Source of the DNA: Jeotgalibacillus sp. S-D1
Lineage (GTDB): Bacteria > Bacillota > Bacilli > Bacillales > Jeotgalibacillaceae
Direction: 5' to 3'
DNA: 64,000 nucleotides
NCBI RefSeq assembly: GCF_004358665.1
Contig: NZ_SMZR01000007.1
Coordinates: 1-64,000 of the forward strand
The number at the start of each line of letters is the position of its first letter. The first letter of the stretch is position 1. The translations under genes and the position numbers were made by a program. Below are positions 47,453 through 54,941 of this stretch, in pieces. Below the pieces are notes generated by a model that had not been told where the DNA came from, did no database searches, and was given only the letters and a program-made list of their open reading frames with translations.

Positions 47453-47479
47453 TTATCGGTCTATTGTAAAAGCCCTTTA
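47453..47479 (-). promoter_or_regulatory. sigma-D promoter of motAB
   Basis: TAAA (47476-47479), exactly 15 bp, then ACCGATAA (47453-47460) on the minus strand; consensus is TAAA-N15-GCCGATAT. The -35 lies within a hairpin AAAGCCCTTT/AAAGGGCTTT (about 47468-47504). Confidence 0.8.
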
Positions 47480-47581
47480 GCCATTTATCAGAAAGGGCTT
47501 TAAAATGTTTTCTTATTTTTTTGATTTTAGCCAATCAATTGATAAAATAAGAAGGAAACTACATACAAAGGAGACCAAAAA

Positions 47582-48811
47582 ATGAATCATCAACAGCTTT
47601 TAGAAAAGTATGCAGATCTAGCTGTAAAAGTAGGCGTTAATATCCAGCCAGATCAATGGCTTTATATCGGCGCGAGTATTGAAAACGCACCATTCGTTCG
47701 TTTAGTTGCTAAAAAAGCATATGAAAATGGCGCAAGACAAGTATTTGTTGACTGGTCCGATGATGAAATTGGAAGAATGCGCTACGATATGGCTCCCGAA
47801 GATTCATTTAACGAATTCCCCAGCTGGAAGCGCATGGAGCGGGAAGAAATGGCGAAAGAAGGCGCTGCCTTCATGAATATTGTTTCTGCAAGTCCTGACC
47901 TTCTGCAGGGAGTAAACCCGGAAAAAATTTCAGCATTTCAACAAGCCGCCGGTAAAGCGCTTGCTCAATACCGTAAATACATTCAATCAGATAAAGTAAG
48001 CTGGACAGTTATTGCGGCTCCTTCTGCAGCGTGGGCAAAAAAAGTATTTCCAGATCACGCTGAGGAAGAAGCGGTGGATGCATTGTGGAATGCTATATTT
48101 AAAGCTGTTCGAGTGGATCAGGCTGACCCGGTCGCTGCATGGAAAGAACATGATGAAACACTTCATGTTAAAGCGGATTACCTCAACAATAAACGCTACC
48201 AAAAATTGCATTACACTGCACCTGGAACAGATTTGACGATTGAATTGCCTAATGGTCACCTTTGGGCTGGCGCCGGCAGCATTAATGAAAAAGGACACAC
48301 CTTCATGGCAAATATGCCAACAGAGGAAGTTTTCACTGTTCCACATAAAAATGGTGTAGAAGGTTACGTGACCAATACAAAGCCATTAAGCTATGGCGGA
48401 AACATTATCGATAACTTTACCCTAACATTCAGCAATGGAAGAATTGTTGAGGTTAAAGCAGAACAAGGGGAAGAAATCCTTAAAAAGCTGATCGAAACGG
48501 ATGAAGGCTCCCACCGTCTTGGAGAAGTTGCCCTTGTTCCGCATAAATCACCTATCTCCCAATCAAATGTGCTGTTTTTTAACACACTATTTGATGAAAA
48601 TGCATCTAATCACCTGGCGATCGGAAGCGCCTATGCTTTCTGTATCGAAGGCGGTAAAACCATGTCAGAAGACGAGCTCGCAGAAAACGGACTGAACAAC
48701 AGCATCACCCACGTCGACTTCATGATCGGATCAAACAAAATGAACATCGACGGCATCGCACCAGACGGCACAAAAGAACCCATCTTCAGAGATGGAGACT
48801 GGGCGTTTTAA
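47582..48811 (+). CDS. ampS: Aminopeptidase, M29 family (AmpS/PepS type)
   Basis: A 409-residue two-metal aminopeptidase. Metal ligands by comparison with Thermus AmpT are seen as Glu in NMPTEEVF, Glu in HRLGEVALV, His in ASNHLAIGSAY, and His and Asp in ITHVDFMIGS. AAGGAG precedes the ATG by eight bases. No terminator of its own; a hairpin array starts four bases past the stop, and may protect or end the mRNA. Confidence 0.93.
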   Translation: MNHQQLLEKYADLAVKVGVNIQPDQWLYIGASIENAPFVRLVAKKAYENGARQVFVDWSDDEIGRMRYDMAPEDSFNEFPSWKRMEREEMAKEGAAFMNIVSASPDLLQGVNPEKISAFQQAAGKALAQYRKYIQSDKVSWTVIAAPSAAWAKKVFPDHAEEEAVDALWNAIFKAVRVDQADPVAAWKEHDETLHVKADYLNNKRYQKLHYTAPGTDLTIELPNGHLWAGAGSINEKGHTFMANMPTEEVFTVPHKNGVEGYVTNTKPLSYGGNIIDNFTLTFSNGRIVEVKAEQGEEILKKLIETDEGSHRLGEVALVPHKSPISQSNVLFFNTLFDENASNHLAIGSAYAFCIEGGKTMSEDELAENGLNNSITHVDFMIGSNKMNIDGIAPDGTKEPIFRDGDWAF

Positions 48812-48815
48812 TACT

Positions 48816-49270
48816 AAAAGCGGAGACTGGCGTTTAGGGGCGACTAGCACAAGGCGAGTGCTGCCAGAAGGCTGCCCTTTGCCTTCTGGCAGCGCTTGAC
48901 TTGTGACCTCGAGCCCCTGCCAGTTGCAGCTGGATAAACTAAAAGCGGAAGGCGCTCGTTCAGCCCCGACAAGCATAAGGCGCGGTGGCCAAGTGGACGC
49001 CCTTTGTCCACTGGGGCAGCGTGACTTATGACCTCGAGGGGCTAGCGCCTGGTGCTGGATAAACTAAAAGCGGAAGCGGGCGTTTAGCTCCGACAGACGT
49101 AAGGCGCGGTGGCAATTAGGCGCTCTTTGCCTAAATGCCAGCGTGACTTACGATCCGAGGAGCTGCCCGCTGCAGCTGGATAAACTAAAAGCGGAAACTG
49201 GCGTTTAGGGGCGACTAGCACAAGGCGGTGACAGAAGGCTGAATTCAGCCTTCTGTCACCGCCTATTTTT
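48816..49270 (+). repeat. tandem hairpin array, four units
   Basis: Units start at 48816 (type A), 48941 (C), 49066 (B) and 49187 (A, shortened near 49270), steps 125, 125 and 121. Same family as 10056-10610. Here type A has outer ACTGGC/GCCAGT while at 10056 type A has GCGGAC/GCCCGC, and type B has GCGGGC/GCCCGC, so outer and inner stems have been exchanged between units while pairing was kept. The truncated last unit keeps a perfect apical stem (GGCGGTGACAGAAGGCTGA and its complement). Confidence 0.85.
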
Positions 49271-49301
49271 ATCCTTTGGAAAGTCTTTGGTCCCGCGGGC
49301 A

Positions 49302-49490
49302 TTTATCGATCAACAATTTTGTTTTATCGATCACTTTTAAGTATTTATCAAACATTTTTTATATTTTATCGTTCAACTTTTAGCTTTTAACTAACATTCT
49401 GGAACAAATACTGATTTTATCGATCACATCTTCCTTTTTATCGATCACTTTTACAAATTTATCGTTCATATTTCTGACTTTATCGGTCGC
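49302..49490 (+). repeat. 21-bp-pitch motif array, copy 4
   Basis: Motifs start at 49302, 49323, 49344, 49365, 49386, then 49416, 49437, 49458 and 49479: 21-bp steps with one of 30 bp after the fifth, the same as copy 1. It follows the hairpin array by about 30 bases, as at 10.6 kb. From 49491 to 49630 nothing is seen. Confidence 0.87.
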
Positions 49491-49652
49491 TCACCGATAA
49501 GACGGATCGAGACGCACACCCAGAAAGAGCAGAATATGCTCTCTTTTAGACCAAAAATGACTGCAGGCTGAAAAACATTTTACTATTGCGCTCATAATCC
49601 TTTATACTAAAAAGAAGAAATAGAGTATTTTATTGAAAGGGGGCTATGACTA

Positions 49653-49781
49653 ATGGGAGTAATGACAGTGACCCTGCTAGGATTCGTAGCACTAATCGGA
49701 CTTTTGGGCGGAGCGTTTATGTATTTTCTGCGCATTCCGTTAAATTCGAAAGACGCTGAAAAAATCGATCCAAAACCTTAA
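49653..49781 (+). CDS. Small single-helix membrane protein
   Basis: A 42-residue protein, too short for many gene finders: one helix (VTLLGFVALIGLLGGAFMYFL), then a polar tail (NSKDAEKIDPKP). GAAAGGGGG is nine bases upstream and a proper terminator follows at once, so it is a believable gene. Similar one-helix proteins of unknown role are common in Bacillus. Confidence 0.7.
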   Translation: MGVMTVTLLGFVALIGLLGGAFMYFLRIPLNSKDAEKIDPKP

Positions 49782-49782
49782 G

Positions 49783-49809
49783 ACATTGGCCCTGTGCCAA
49801 TGTTTTTTT
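49783..49809 (+). terminator. terminator of the small membrane protein gene
   Basis: ACATTGGC and GCCAATGT pair around CCTGT, then seven T. Confidence 0.9.
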
Positions 49810-49863
49810 ATCAAAGATCAGCAGAAACAAACATCAGGCACTTATAAAAAGGAGCATCAGCAG

Positions 49864-50373
49864 ATGACGACTTCAAAATTCATGAAAGAAACCCGTACCA
49901 TTCAAACAAGTCATGTTCTCCCCCCGGATGCCAATCATCACGGGACATTATTTGGAGGAAAATTAATGGGGTACATTGATAATGTTGCTTCCATCTCTGC
50001 AACTAAATTAGCCCGCTCATCCGTAGTAACAGCATCAACAGATTCAGTAGACTTCCTGCAGCCAATCCGTGTAGGTGATGCCGTAACGCTAGAATCTTTC
50101 GTAACCTACACCGGAAAAAGTTCAATGGAAGTTTTTGTGCGCGTTACATCAGAAAACCTGTTAACCGGAGAACAAACCGTTGCAGCTATCTCTTTTTTGA
50201 CATTTGTTGCCCTTGATGAAAACAACAGGCCCGCTCAAGTGCCTCAAGTAGTTGCAGAAACCGAAGAAGAAAAATGGTTAAATGAAACAGCAGGTAACAG
50301 AGCCTCCCATCGGAAAGCAAGAAAATTGCATAGCCAGGAATTGGCTGCATTTTTTTCAAAAGCCAACTTTTAA
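49864..50373 (+). CDS. Acyl-CoA thioesterase, hot-dog fold (YkhA type)
   Basis: A 169-residue thioesterase hydrolysing acyl-CoA, with HVLPPDANHHGTLFGGKLMGYIDNVA, the acidic active site motif of the BFIT/YciA/YkhA group. GGAGCATCAG precedes the ATG at 49864; upstream in-frame codons lie in the previous terminator and are rejected. Cytoplasmic. Confidence 0.9.
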   Translation: MTTSKFMKETRTIQTSHVLPPDANHHGTLFGGKLMGYIDNVASISATKLARSSVVTASTDSVDFLQPIRVGDAVTLESFVTYTGKSSMEVFVRVTSENLLTGEQTVAAISFLTFVALDENNRPAQVPQVVAETEEEKWLNETAGNRASHRKARKLHSQELAAFFSKANF

Positions 50374-50381
50374 TCATTTTT

Positions 50382-50415
50382 GATCCTCAAGTGACATGCT
50401 TAGAGGATTTTTTTT
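50382..50415 (+). terminator. thioesterase gene terminator
   Basis: ATCCTC and GAGGAT pair around a 14-base loop containing a small inner stem, then eight T. Confidence 0.85.
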
Positions 50416-50939
50416 ATGAGCAAAATCAATTCTTTTTTCCTATGTGATGTACGCGTTCATATACAAAAAGGTTTATATTTAAATTTATATAAAACCTTTT
50501 TTAGGTAAACTCCCCTGCGACTCCAGACGCAATGAGCAATATTTACGTTACAGAAGGATTATTATTTTATTACAATTACAGTTTACTATTTTTTCAAGAT
50601 AGCGCTTACCTGCTTATCTGGCAGGGTTTTAAAATTATTACGATTTCATTTCATTCCTTTTTTAACTGTAATATACAAAAACTCCAACATTCGCCCCTCC
50701 AACTCTACTTAAAAATAGTCTATACTACACGGAAGAGTATACTGGGCAATTAATTCGCCCTGAAATCTAAAAGTGAAACCGCATAACAACATGTAAAATA
50801 TCACAAAAAATAGTTGCTGATTCTCTATGCCATTCCAAAATTGGCTGGTTATCACTTGAAATATTAGATTTTTAGGAAAACATGCTTGCTTGTAATACTT
50901 ACTCTACCAGACTATATGATGATAACGGAGGAATTACTT
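50416..50939. other. AT-rich gap before mreBH
   Basis: Holds an AT-rich palindrome at 50465-50502 (AAAAAGGTTT...AAACCTTTTTT) that may act as a terminator or cruciform. No believable gene, RNA or clear sigma-I promoter was found for mreBH, although one would be expected from B. subtilis. Confidence 0.4.
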
Positions 50940-51947
50940 ATGCTATCAAATGCTGAAATTGGTATCGACTTGGGTACTGCAAATATACTTGTGTACAGTA
51001 AAAGCAAGGGCATTATTATGAATGAACCATCTGTTGTAGCAATTGACATTAATACAAAAAAAGTCCTGGCTGTAGGAACTGATGCGAAAAATATGATCGG
51101 AAAAACACCAGGGAATATCATTGCTGTCAGACCTCTTAAAGACGGTGTTATTGCAGATTTTGACGTAACAACAGATATGCTGAAGCACATTATGGCAACA
51201 ATCGGCAAAAAGCTTGGTTTCTCGCTTCGCAAACCCAGTGTAGTTGTCTGCACTCCTTCGGGAGCTACTTCTGTAGAGCGTCGGGCTATTCATGATGCGG
51301 TTAAAAACAGCGGTGCAAAAACTGTCCACCTTATTGAAGAGCCGGTTGCAGCTGCTATAGGAGCAGATCTTCCTGTCGGTGAGCCGGTTGCAAACGTAAT
51401 CGTGGACATCGGCGGCGGCACAACTGAAGTAGCCATCATTTCTTACGGAGGGGTTGTTTCTTGCAATACCATCCGTGTAGCTGGAGACAAAATGGATGAA
51501 GATATTATTCAATATATCCGTAAATCTTATAATCTTCTAATTGGGGAAAGAACAGCTGAACAGATCAAAATGGAAGTTGGCTACGCTCCGATTGAACACA
51601 AAAGCATTGAAATGGATATTCGCGGTCGTGATTTGGTTACCGGTCTGCCAAAAACCATCAGCCTTACATCAACTGAGGTTCAAGCTGCCATACAAGAATC
51701 ACTGCTTAGCGTTTTAGAAGCGATTCGTGCTACGCTTGAAAATTGTCCGCCAGAATTAAGCGGAGACATTGTTGACCGTGGAGTTATTCTAACAGGCGGC
51801 GGCGCTCTGCTTAACGGATTACAGCAGTGGTTAAGTGAAGAAATCGTCGTACCTGTGCATATTGCACCAAACCCGCTTGAGTCTGTAGCAATCGGAACAG
51901 GAAAATCATTATCATTTATTAATAAGCTTCAAAAAGCTGCTAGATAA
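50940..51947 (+). CDS. mreBH: Rod-shape-determining protein MreBH
   Basis: A 335-residue actin-like protein that guides cell-wall synthesis. It follows B. subtilis MreBH (rather than MreB or Mbl) over [59 protein letters not shown] and [30 protein letters not shown] lies eight bases before ATG 50940; a longer frame to 50886 lacks a site. In B. subtilis it directs LytE and is sigma-I controlled. Confidence 0.94.
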   Translation: MLSNAEIGIDLGTANILVYSKSKGIIMNEPSVVAIDINTKKVLAVGTDAKNMIGKTPGNIIAVRPLKDGVIADFDVTTDMLKHIMATIGKKLGFSLRKPSVVVCTPSGATSVERRAIHDAVKNSGAKTVHLIEEPVAAAIGADLPVGEPVANVIVDIGGGTTEVAIISYGGVVSCNTIRVAGDKMDEDIIQYIRKSYNLLIGERTAEQIKMEVGYAPIEHKSIEMDIRGRDLVTGLPKTISLTSTEVQAAIQESLLSVLEAIRATLENCPPELSGDIVDRGVILTGGGALLNGLQQWLSEEIVVPVHIAPNPLESVAIGTGKSLSFINKLQKAAR

Positions 51948-51966
51948 TTAATGTGAATGGATTACG

Positions 51967-51992
51967 CAAAGCACTGCCGCTGGCAGTGCTTT
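51967..51992 (+). terminator. mreBH terminator
   Basis: AAAGCACTGCC and GGCAGTGCTTT form a perfect 11-bp stem around GCT; the T-tract after it is weak (TTACTTATG). Past it, up to 52200, nothing is recognised. Confidence 0.75.
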
Positions 51993-52204
51993 ACTTATGC
52001 TAAAGTTACCTGCCAAGCAGTTCTGAATATCAGTCAGAAGTTAACTCTTTGCAGCAATCAGTCCTTGATGGGCATTTGATACTAAAAAAAACCAATTTTA
52101 CTGTTATTTTTAGTTTGGCACAGTTTCTCAAAGGGTATAACAGTTTATTTTTTAATTAAAAAGTGATCTAACTGCACTTCTTTTCCGTTTACTAAGTAAG
52201 TAAA

Positions 52205-52233
52205 TTGTCAACGCCCTTTTGGTAAAGTATGAT
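52205..52233 (+). promoter_or_regulatory. promoter of the ECF sigma operon
   Basis: TTGTCA (52205-52210), 17-bp spacer, TATGAT (52228-52233), 33 bases before the start. It looks like a sigma-A promoter rather than a self-recognised ECF site. Confidence 0.65.
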
Positions 52234-52266
52234 TGAGGTATCTTATTTTCAGTAAAGGAGTTTGCT

Positions 52267-52830
52267 ATGTCGGAACCTCATGATATCGAATTGTATAAAC
52301 GACTGGTCCAACAGGACAAAATGGCTTTAGAGACTCTTTATAATCGATATGAAAAACTGATTTACTCCTTCTCATACCGAATGACAAAAGATCCAAAGCT
52401 TGCTGAAGAGGTAGTCCAGGAAGTATTTATGAAGCTCTGGAAAACCCATGCTGTATATTCAGAAGAAAAAGGCAAATTCTCTTCATGGCTTTTGACAATG
52501 ACTCGCAATATGGCCCTGGATTTGATTAGAAAGCAATCAAAGCGGCCTACAGTCGAGTATGAAGAGCGTGATTCTTTGCAGGAGGCATCTGAAACGCCTG
52601 AAGTAATGCTTGAAGAAAAAGAGCAAACCAGGCTTGTTCGGCGAGCTGTTACGAAACTAAAAAAGGATCAGCAGCATATAATCGAATTATTTTACTTCCA
52701 GGGGCTTACCCACGAAAAGATCGCTGATCGGACCGGGCTTCCTCTCGGAACGGTTAAAGGAAGGATACGATTGGCACTCAAGCATCTTAAGACCCACATT
52801 CATGAGGAAGGAGGAAATGTCAGTGGCTAA
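52267..52830 (+). CDS. ECF-type RNA polymerase sigma factor
   Basis: A 187-residue sigma-70 family protein with region 2 (YNRYEKLIYSFSYRMTKDPKLAEEVVQEVFMKLW) and region 4 (LPLGTVKGRIRLALKHLKTH) and the short linker of ECF factors. Paired with the overlapping anti-sigma gene. AAAGGAG precedes the ATG by eight bases. Targets unknown. Confidence 0.93.
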   Translation: MSEPHDIELYKRLVQQDKMALETLYNRYEKLIYSFSYRMTKDPKLAEEVVQEVFMKLWKTHAVYSEEKGKFSSWLLTMTRNMALDLIRKQSKRPTVEYEERDSLQEASETPEVMLEEKEQTRLVRRAVTKLKKDQQHIIELFYFQGLTHEKIADRTGLPLGTVKGRIRLALKHLKTHIHEEGGNVSG

Positions 52831-53599
52831 CCATACGGATCAGTGCGATAAAATTATTGATTATTTTAATGGTCATTTAACAGAGGAAGAAAAAGATTCA
52901 TTTGAGCTGCATCTGGCTAATTGTTCAGAATGCCAGGCTGAACTGGCAGAATGGAATGCATTAATTGATGAACTTCCTTATGATTCCGAACCAGTAAGCC
53001 CGCCAGAAGGCATGAAAGAACGCATTTTAGGCAATCTATTTGAAGACTCTGATCAGGATAGCGATAAAAATGAAAAACCAGTTTTACCGATCGCTCCCAT
53101 CCAATCGGATAAAAAGACAGTAAAGAAAAAAAGCCGGCCTTCAAAATGGATGGTTCCAGCAGCTGCTGCTCTTCTTCTTTCACTTGGTGGCAACTTCTTT
53201 TTATATAATGAATTGCAGGAGCAATCAGCCCAATTAGGACAGTCTCAGGATACGATTGATGAACTGCTCCAATTCGTCACATTAACCCCTGCAGATGAAG
53301 GCGGCAACGCTGCCGGCACAGCTTCAATTGTACGAAACGGCTCTGAAGTAAATGTGGTTATTAATGCATCCTCCCTAGGGCCTCTTAATGAAGATGAAGT
53401 ATATCAGGTCTGGTTAATTGAAGGTGAAACTCCTCAGAGGGCAGGTACCTTTAAATCCAGTGAAACAGGTGAAGGCACCGTAGTATTTACTCTCGATAAC
53501 TTTAATCCTGATCAATGGAACCAAATTGCTGTTTCCCATGAACCGGACGCATCGAGTGAGACACCTGAAGGAAGTGTAGTGTTAAGCTCTGAACTCTAA
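52823..53599 (+). CDS. RskA-type anti-sigma factor
   Basis: A 258-residue one-helix membrane protein: zinc-finger anti-sigma domain with H-x3-C-x2-C (LHLANCSECQAEL), a charged linker, membrane helix (about 112-132 counted from this start), and an extracytoplasmic RskA C-terminal domain (VYQVWLIEGETPQRAGTF). It should hold the ECF factor inactive until a signal. Start is GTG at 52823, eight bases after GGAGG and overlapping the sigma gene by eight bases; ATG at 52817 is too near the site. Confidence 0.9.
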   Translation: MANHTDQCDKIIDYFNGHLTEEEKDSFELHLANCSECQAELAEWNALIDELPYDSEPVSPPEGMKERILGNLFEDSDQDSDKNEKPVLPIAPIQSDKKTVKKKSRPSKWMVPAAAALLLSLGGNFFLYNELQEQSAQLGQSQDTIDELLQFVTLTPADEGGNAAGTASIVRNGSEVNVVINASSLGPLNEDEVYQVWLIEGETPQRAGTFKSSETGEGTVVFTLDNFNPDQWNQIAVSHEPDASSETPEGSVVLSSEL

Positions 53600-53601
53600 A
53601 C

Positions 53602-53639
53602 AAAAAAGAAGAACTCAAATTTGAGTTCTTCTTTTTTAT
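53602..53639. terminator. terminator of ECF operon
   Basis: AAAAAGAAGAACTCAAA and TTTGAGTTCTTCTTTTTT form a near-perfect palindrome; works in both directions, toward nos as well. Confidence 0.92.
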
Positions 53640-53701
53640 TGGCTTTGTTAAACGTGGCTGTTGATCTCTTTCCAATTAACAGTTCCCACAGAGATTTTTT
53701 A

Positions 53702-54841
53702 TTAATACTGAGATAAAAAAGGACAGGATCCTTCCTTTAATTGCACTGGATTATTCTGAAAAAATGAAGGCTGATAAAAAAAGTTTGGTGATTTCCAGGT
53801 ATTGTTATAGGTGTTATGAAAAATATGGGAAGAAGCAGGAGATAATGGCGGGATAAGCCACGTCCAGTCTCCGGTTACTTCTCTCCCCTCCACTTTTTCT
53901 TTTTCTTCAAATAACGAGAACTGATTACTTGCTGTATGATGATCCACCATACTGACCCCAGCTTCTTTAAATGAAGTTAATACCGCATAATTAAGCTCAA
54001 TTAAAGCACGGTCCTTCCATAAAGTTGACTGGTACTCAGTGGATAACCCCATCTTTTCTGCTACCTTTGAAAGCTCATTATAGCGGTTTTCATCAGCAAA
54101 ATTTCGCGCACCTATCTCTGTTTCCATATACCAGCCATTAAAAGGTGCAGCAATATACTCAATACCGCCAATTTCAAGCTTCATTTCTGAAATAATTGGC
54201 ACTGCATACCATTTTAATTCCAGCTCGCTTATTGGATAAACAGGGTGGGTAATTTGCACTTCCTTAATAATTGAAGATGGCAGTTCAAAATAGTATGGCG
54301 TTTTTCCCTCTAACTGTACTACGAGCGGAAGAATATCATATTTTGTCCCCTTCCCTTCCCATCCTAATGACCTGCAATAATGGGTAAAAGGTACGGAATG
54401 TGGATCCCCTATTATTTCTTCATTATCCGCCGTGTATCCGGCATACCTGATTAATTGATGATTATAGATTCGCACCGGATCTCTGTTATTCTGGCGAGGA
54501 GCAAAGATGGTTATCGCTGATCTAATCTTCCCGCCATTTGTTGCATATTCTATGTGATTTATAAGTGCTTCTTCAACGCTGCTTTCTGTTTTCGCCTCTC
54601 TCGCGTCAAACACATGCAGGCTATTCCAGAACAATCGCCCAATGCACCGGTTGCTGTTACGCCAGGCTGCCCGGGCGCCGTATTGAAGCTCTTCTGTTGT
54701 ATGATTATAGCTGCCAAGTTCAGTAATACTTTGTTTTACTTCCTGTATCCTTCTTTCACAGGACGTTTGATCAAGACCCGTTTCATTATAAAATTGGCGA
54801 ATAAATTCTTCTGCTTTTTCAATTAATATGTCTTGTGTCAT
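53702..54841 (-). CDS. nos: Nitric oxide synthase oxygenase
   Basis: A 379-residue bacterial NOS oxygenase making NO from arginine with borrowed reductase. The heme-ligand cysteine is Cys66 in WRNSNRCIGRLFW; IFAPRQNNRDPVRIYNHQLIRYAGY and GWYMETEIGARNF carry substrate-site residues. Start at 54841 after AAAAGGAC; an upstream frame to 54925 has no site. In Bacillus NO guards against oxidative stress and antibiotics, which may fit the adjacent ABC-F gene (inference). Confidence 0.94.
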   Translation of the reverse strand: MTQDILIEKAEEFIRQFYNETGLDQTSCERRIQEVKQSITELGSYNHTTEELQYGARAAWRNSNRCIGRLFWNSLHVFDAREAKTESSVEEALINHIEYATNGGKIRSAITIFAPRQNNRDPVRIYNHQLIRYAGYTADNEEIIGDPHSVPFTHYCRSLGWEGKGTKYDILPLVVQLEGKTPYYFELPSSIIKEVQITHPVYPISELELKWYAVPIISEMKLEIGGIEYIAAPFNGWYMETEIGARNFADENRYNELSKVAEKMGLSTEYQSTLWKDRALIELNYAVLTSFKEAGVSMVDHHTASNQFSLFEEKEKVEGREVTGDWTWLIPPLSPASSHIFHNTYNNTWKSPNFFYQPSFFQNNPVQLKEGSCPFLSQY

Positions 54842-54941
54842 ATAAATTGTCCTTTTCCTTATGCGTATTATGACTCTGGGTATATAATAACACGATTCGA
54901 CAATTAATATGAATATAGACGGCACAAGAATGTGAAATCAA

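Noticed and set aside
48731-49302. Minus-strand frames over the second hairpin array
   Set aside because: Same repeat artefact as at 10.3 kb.
53640-53701. Short stretch GGCTTTGTTAAACGTGGCTGTTGAT as a remnant of a dispersed Bacillus repeat
   Set aside because: It recalls the flank of such repeats, but is too short to be sure.
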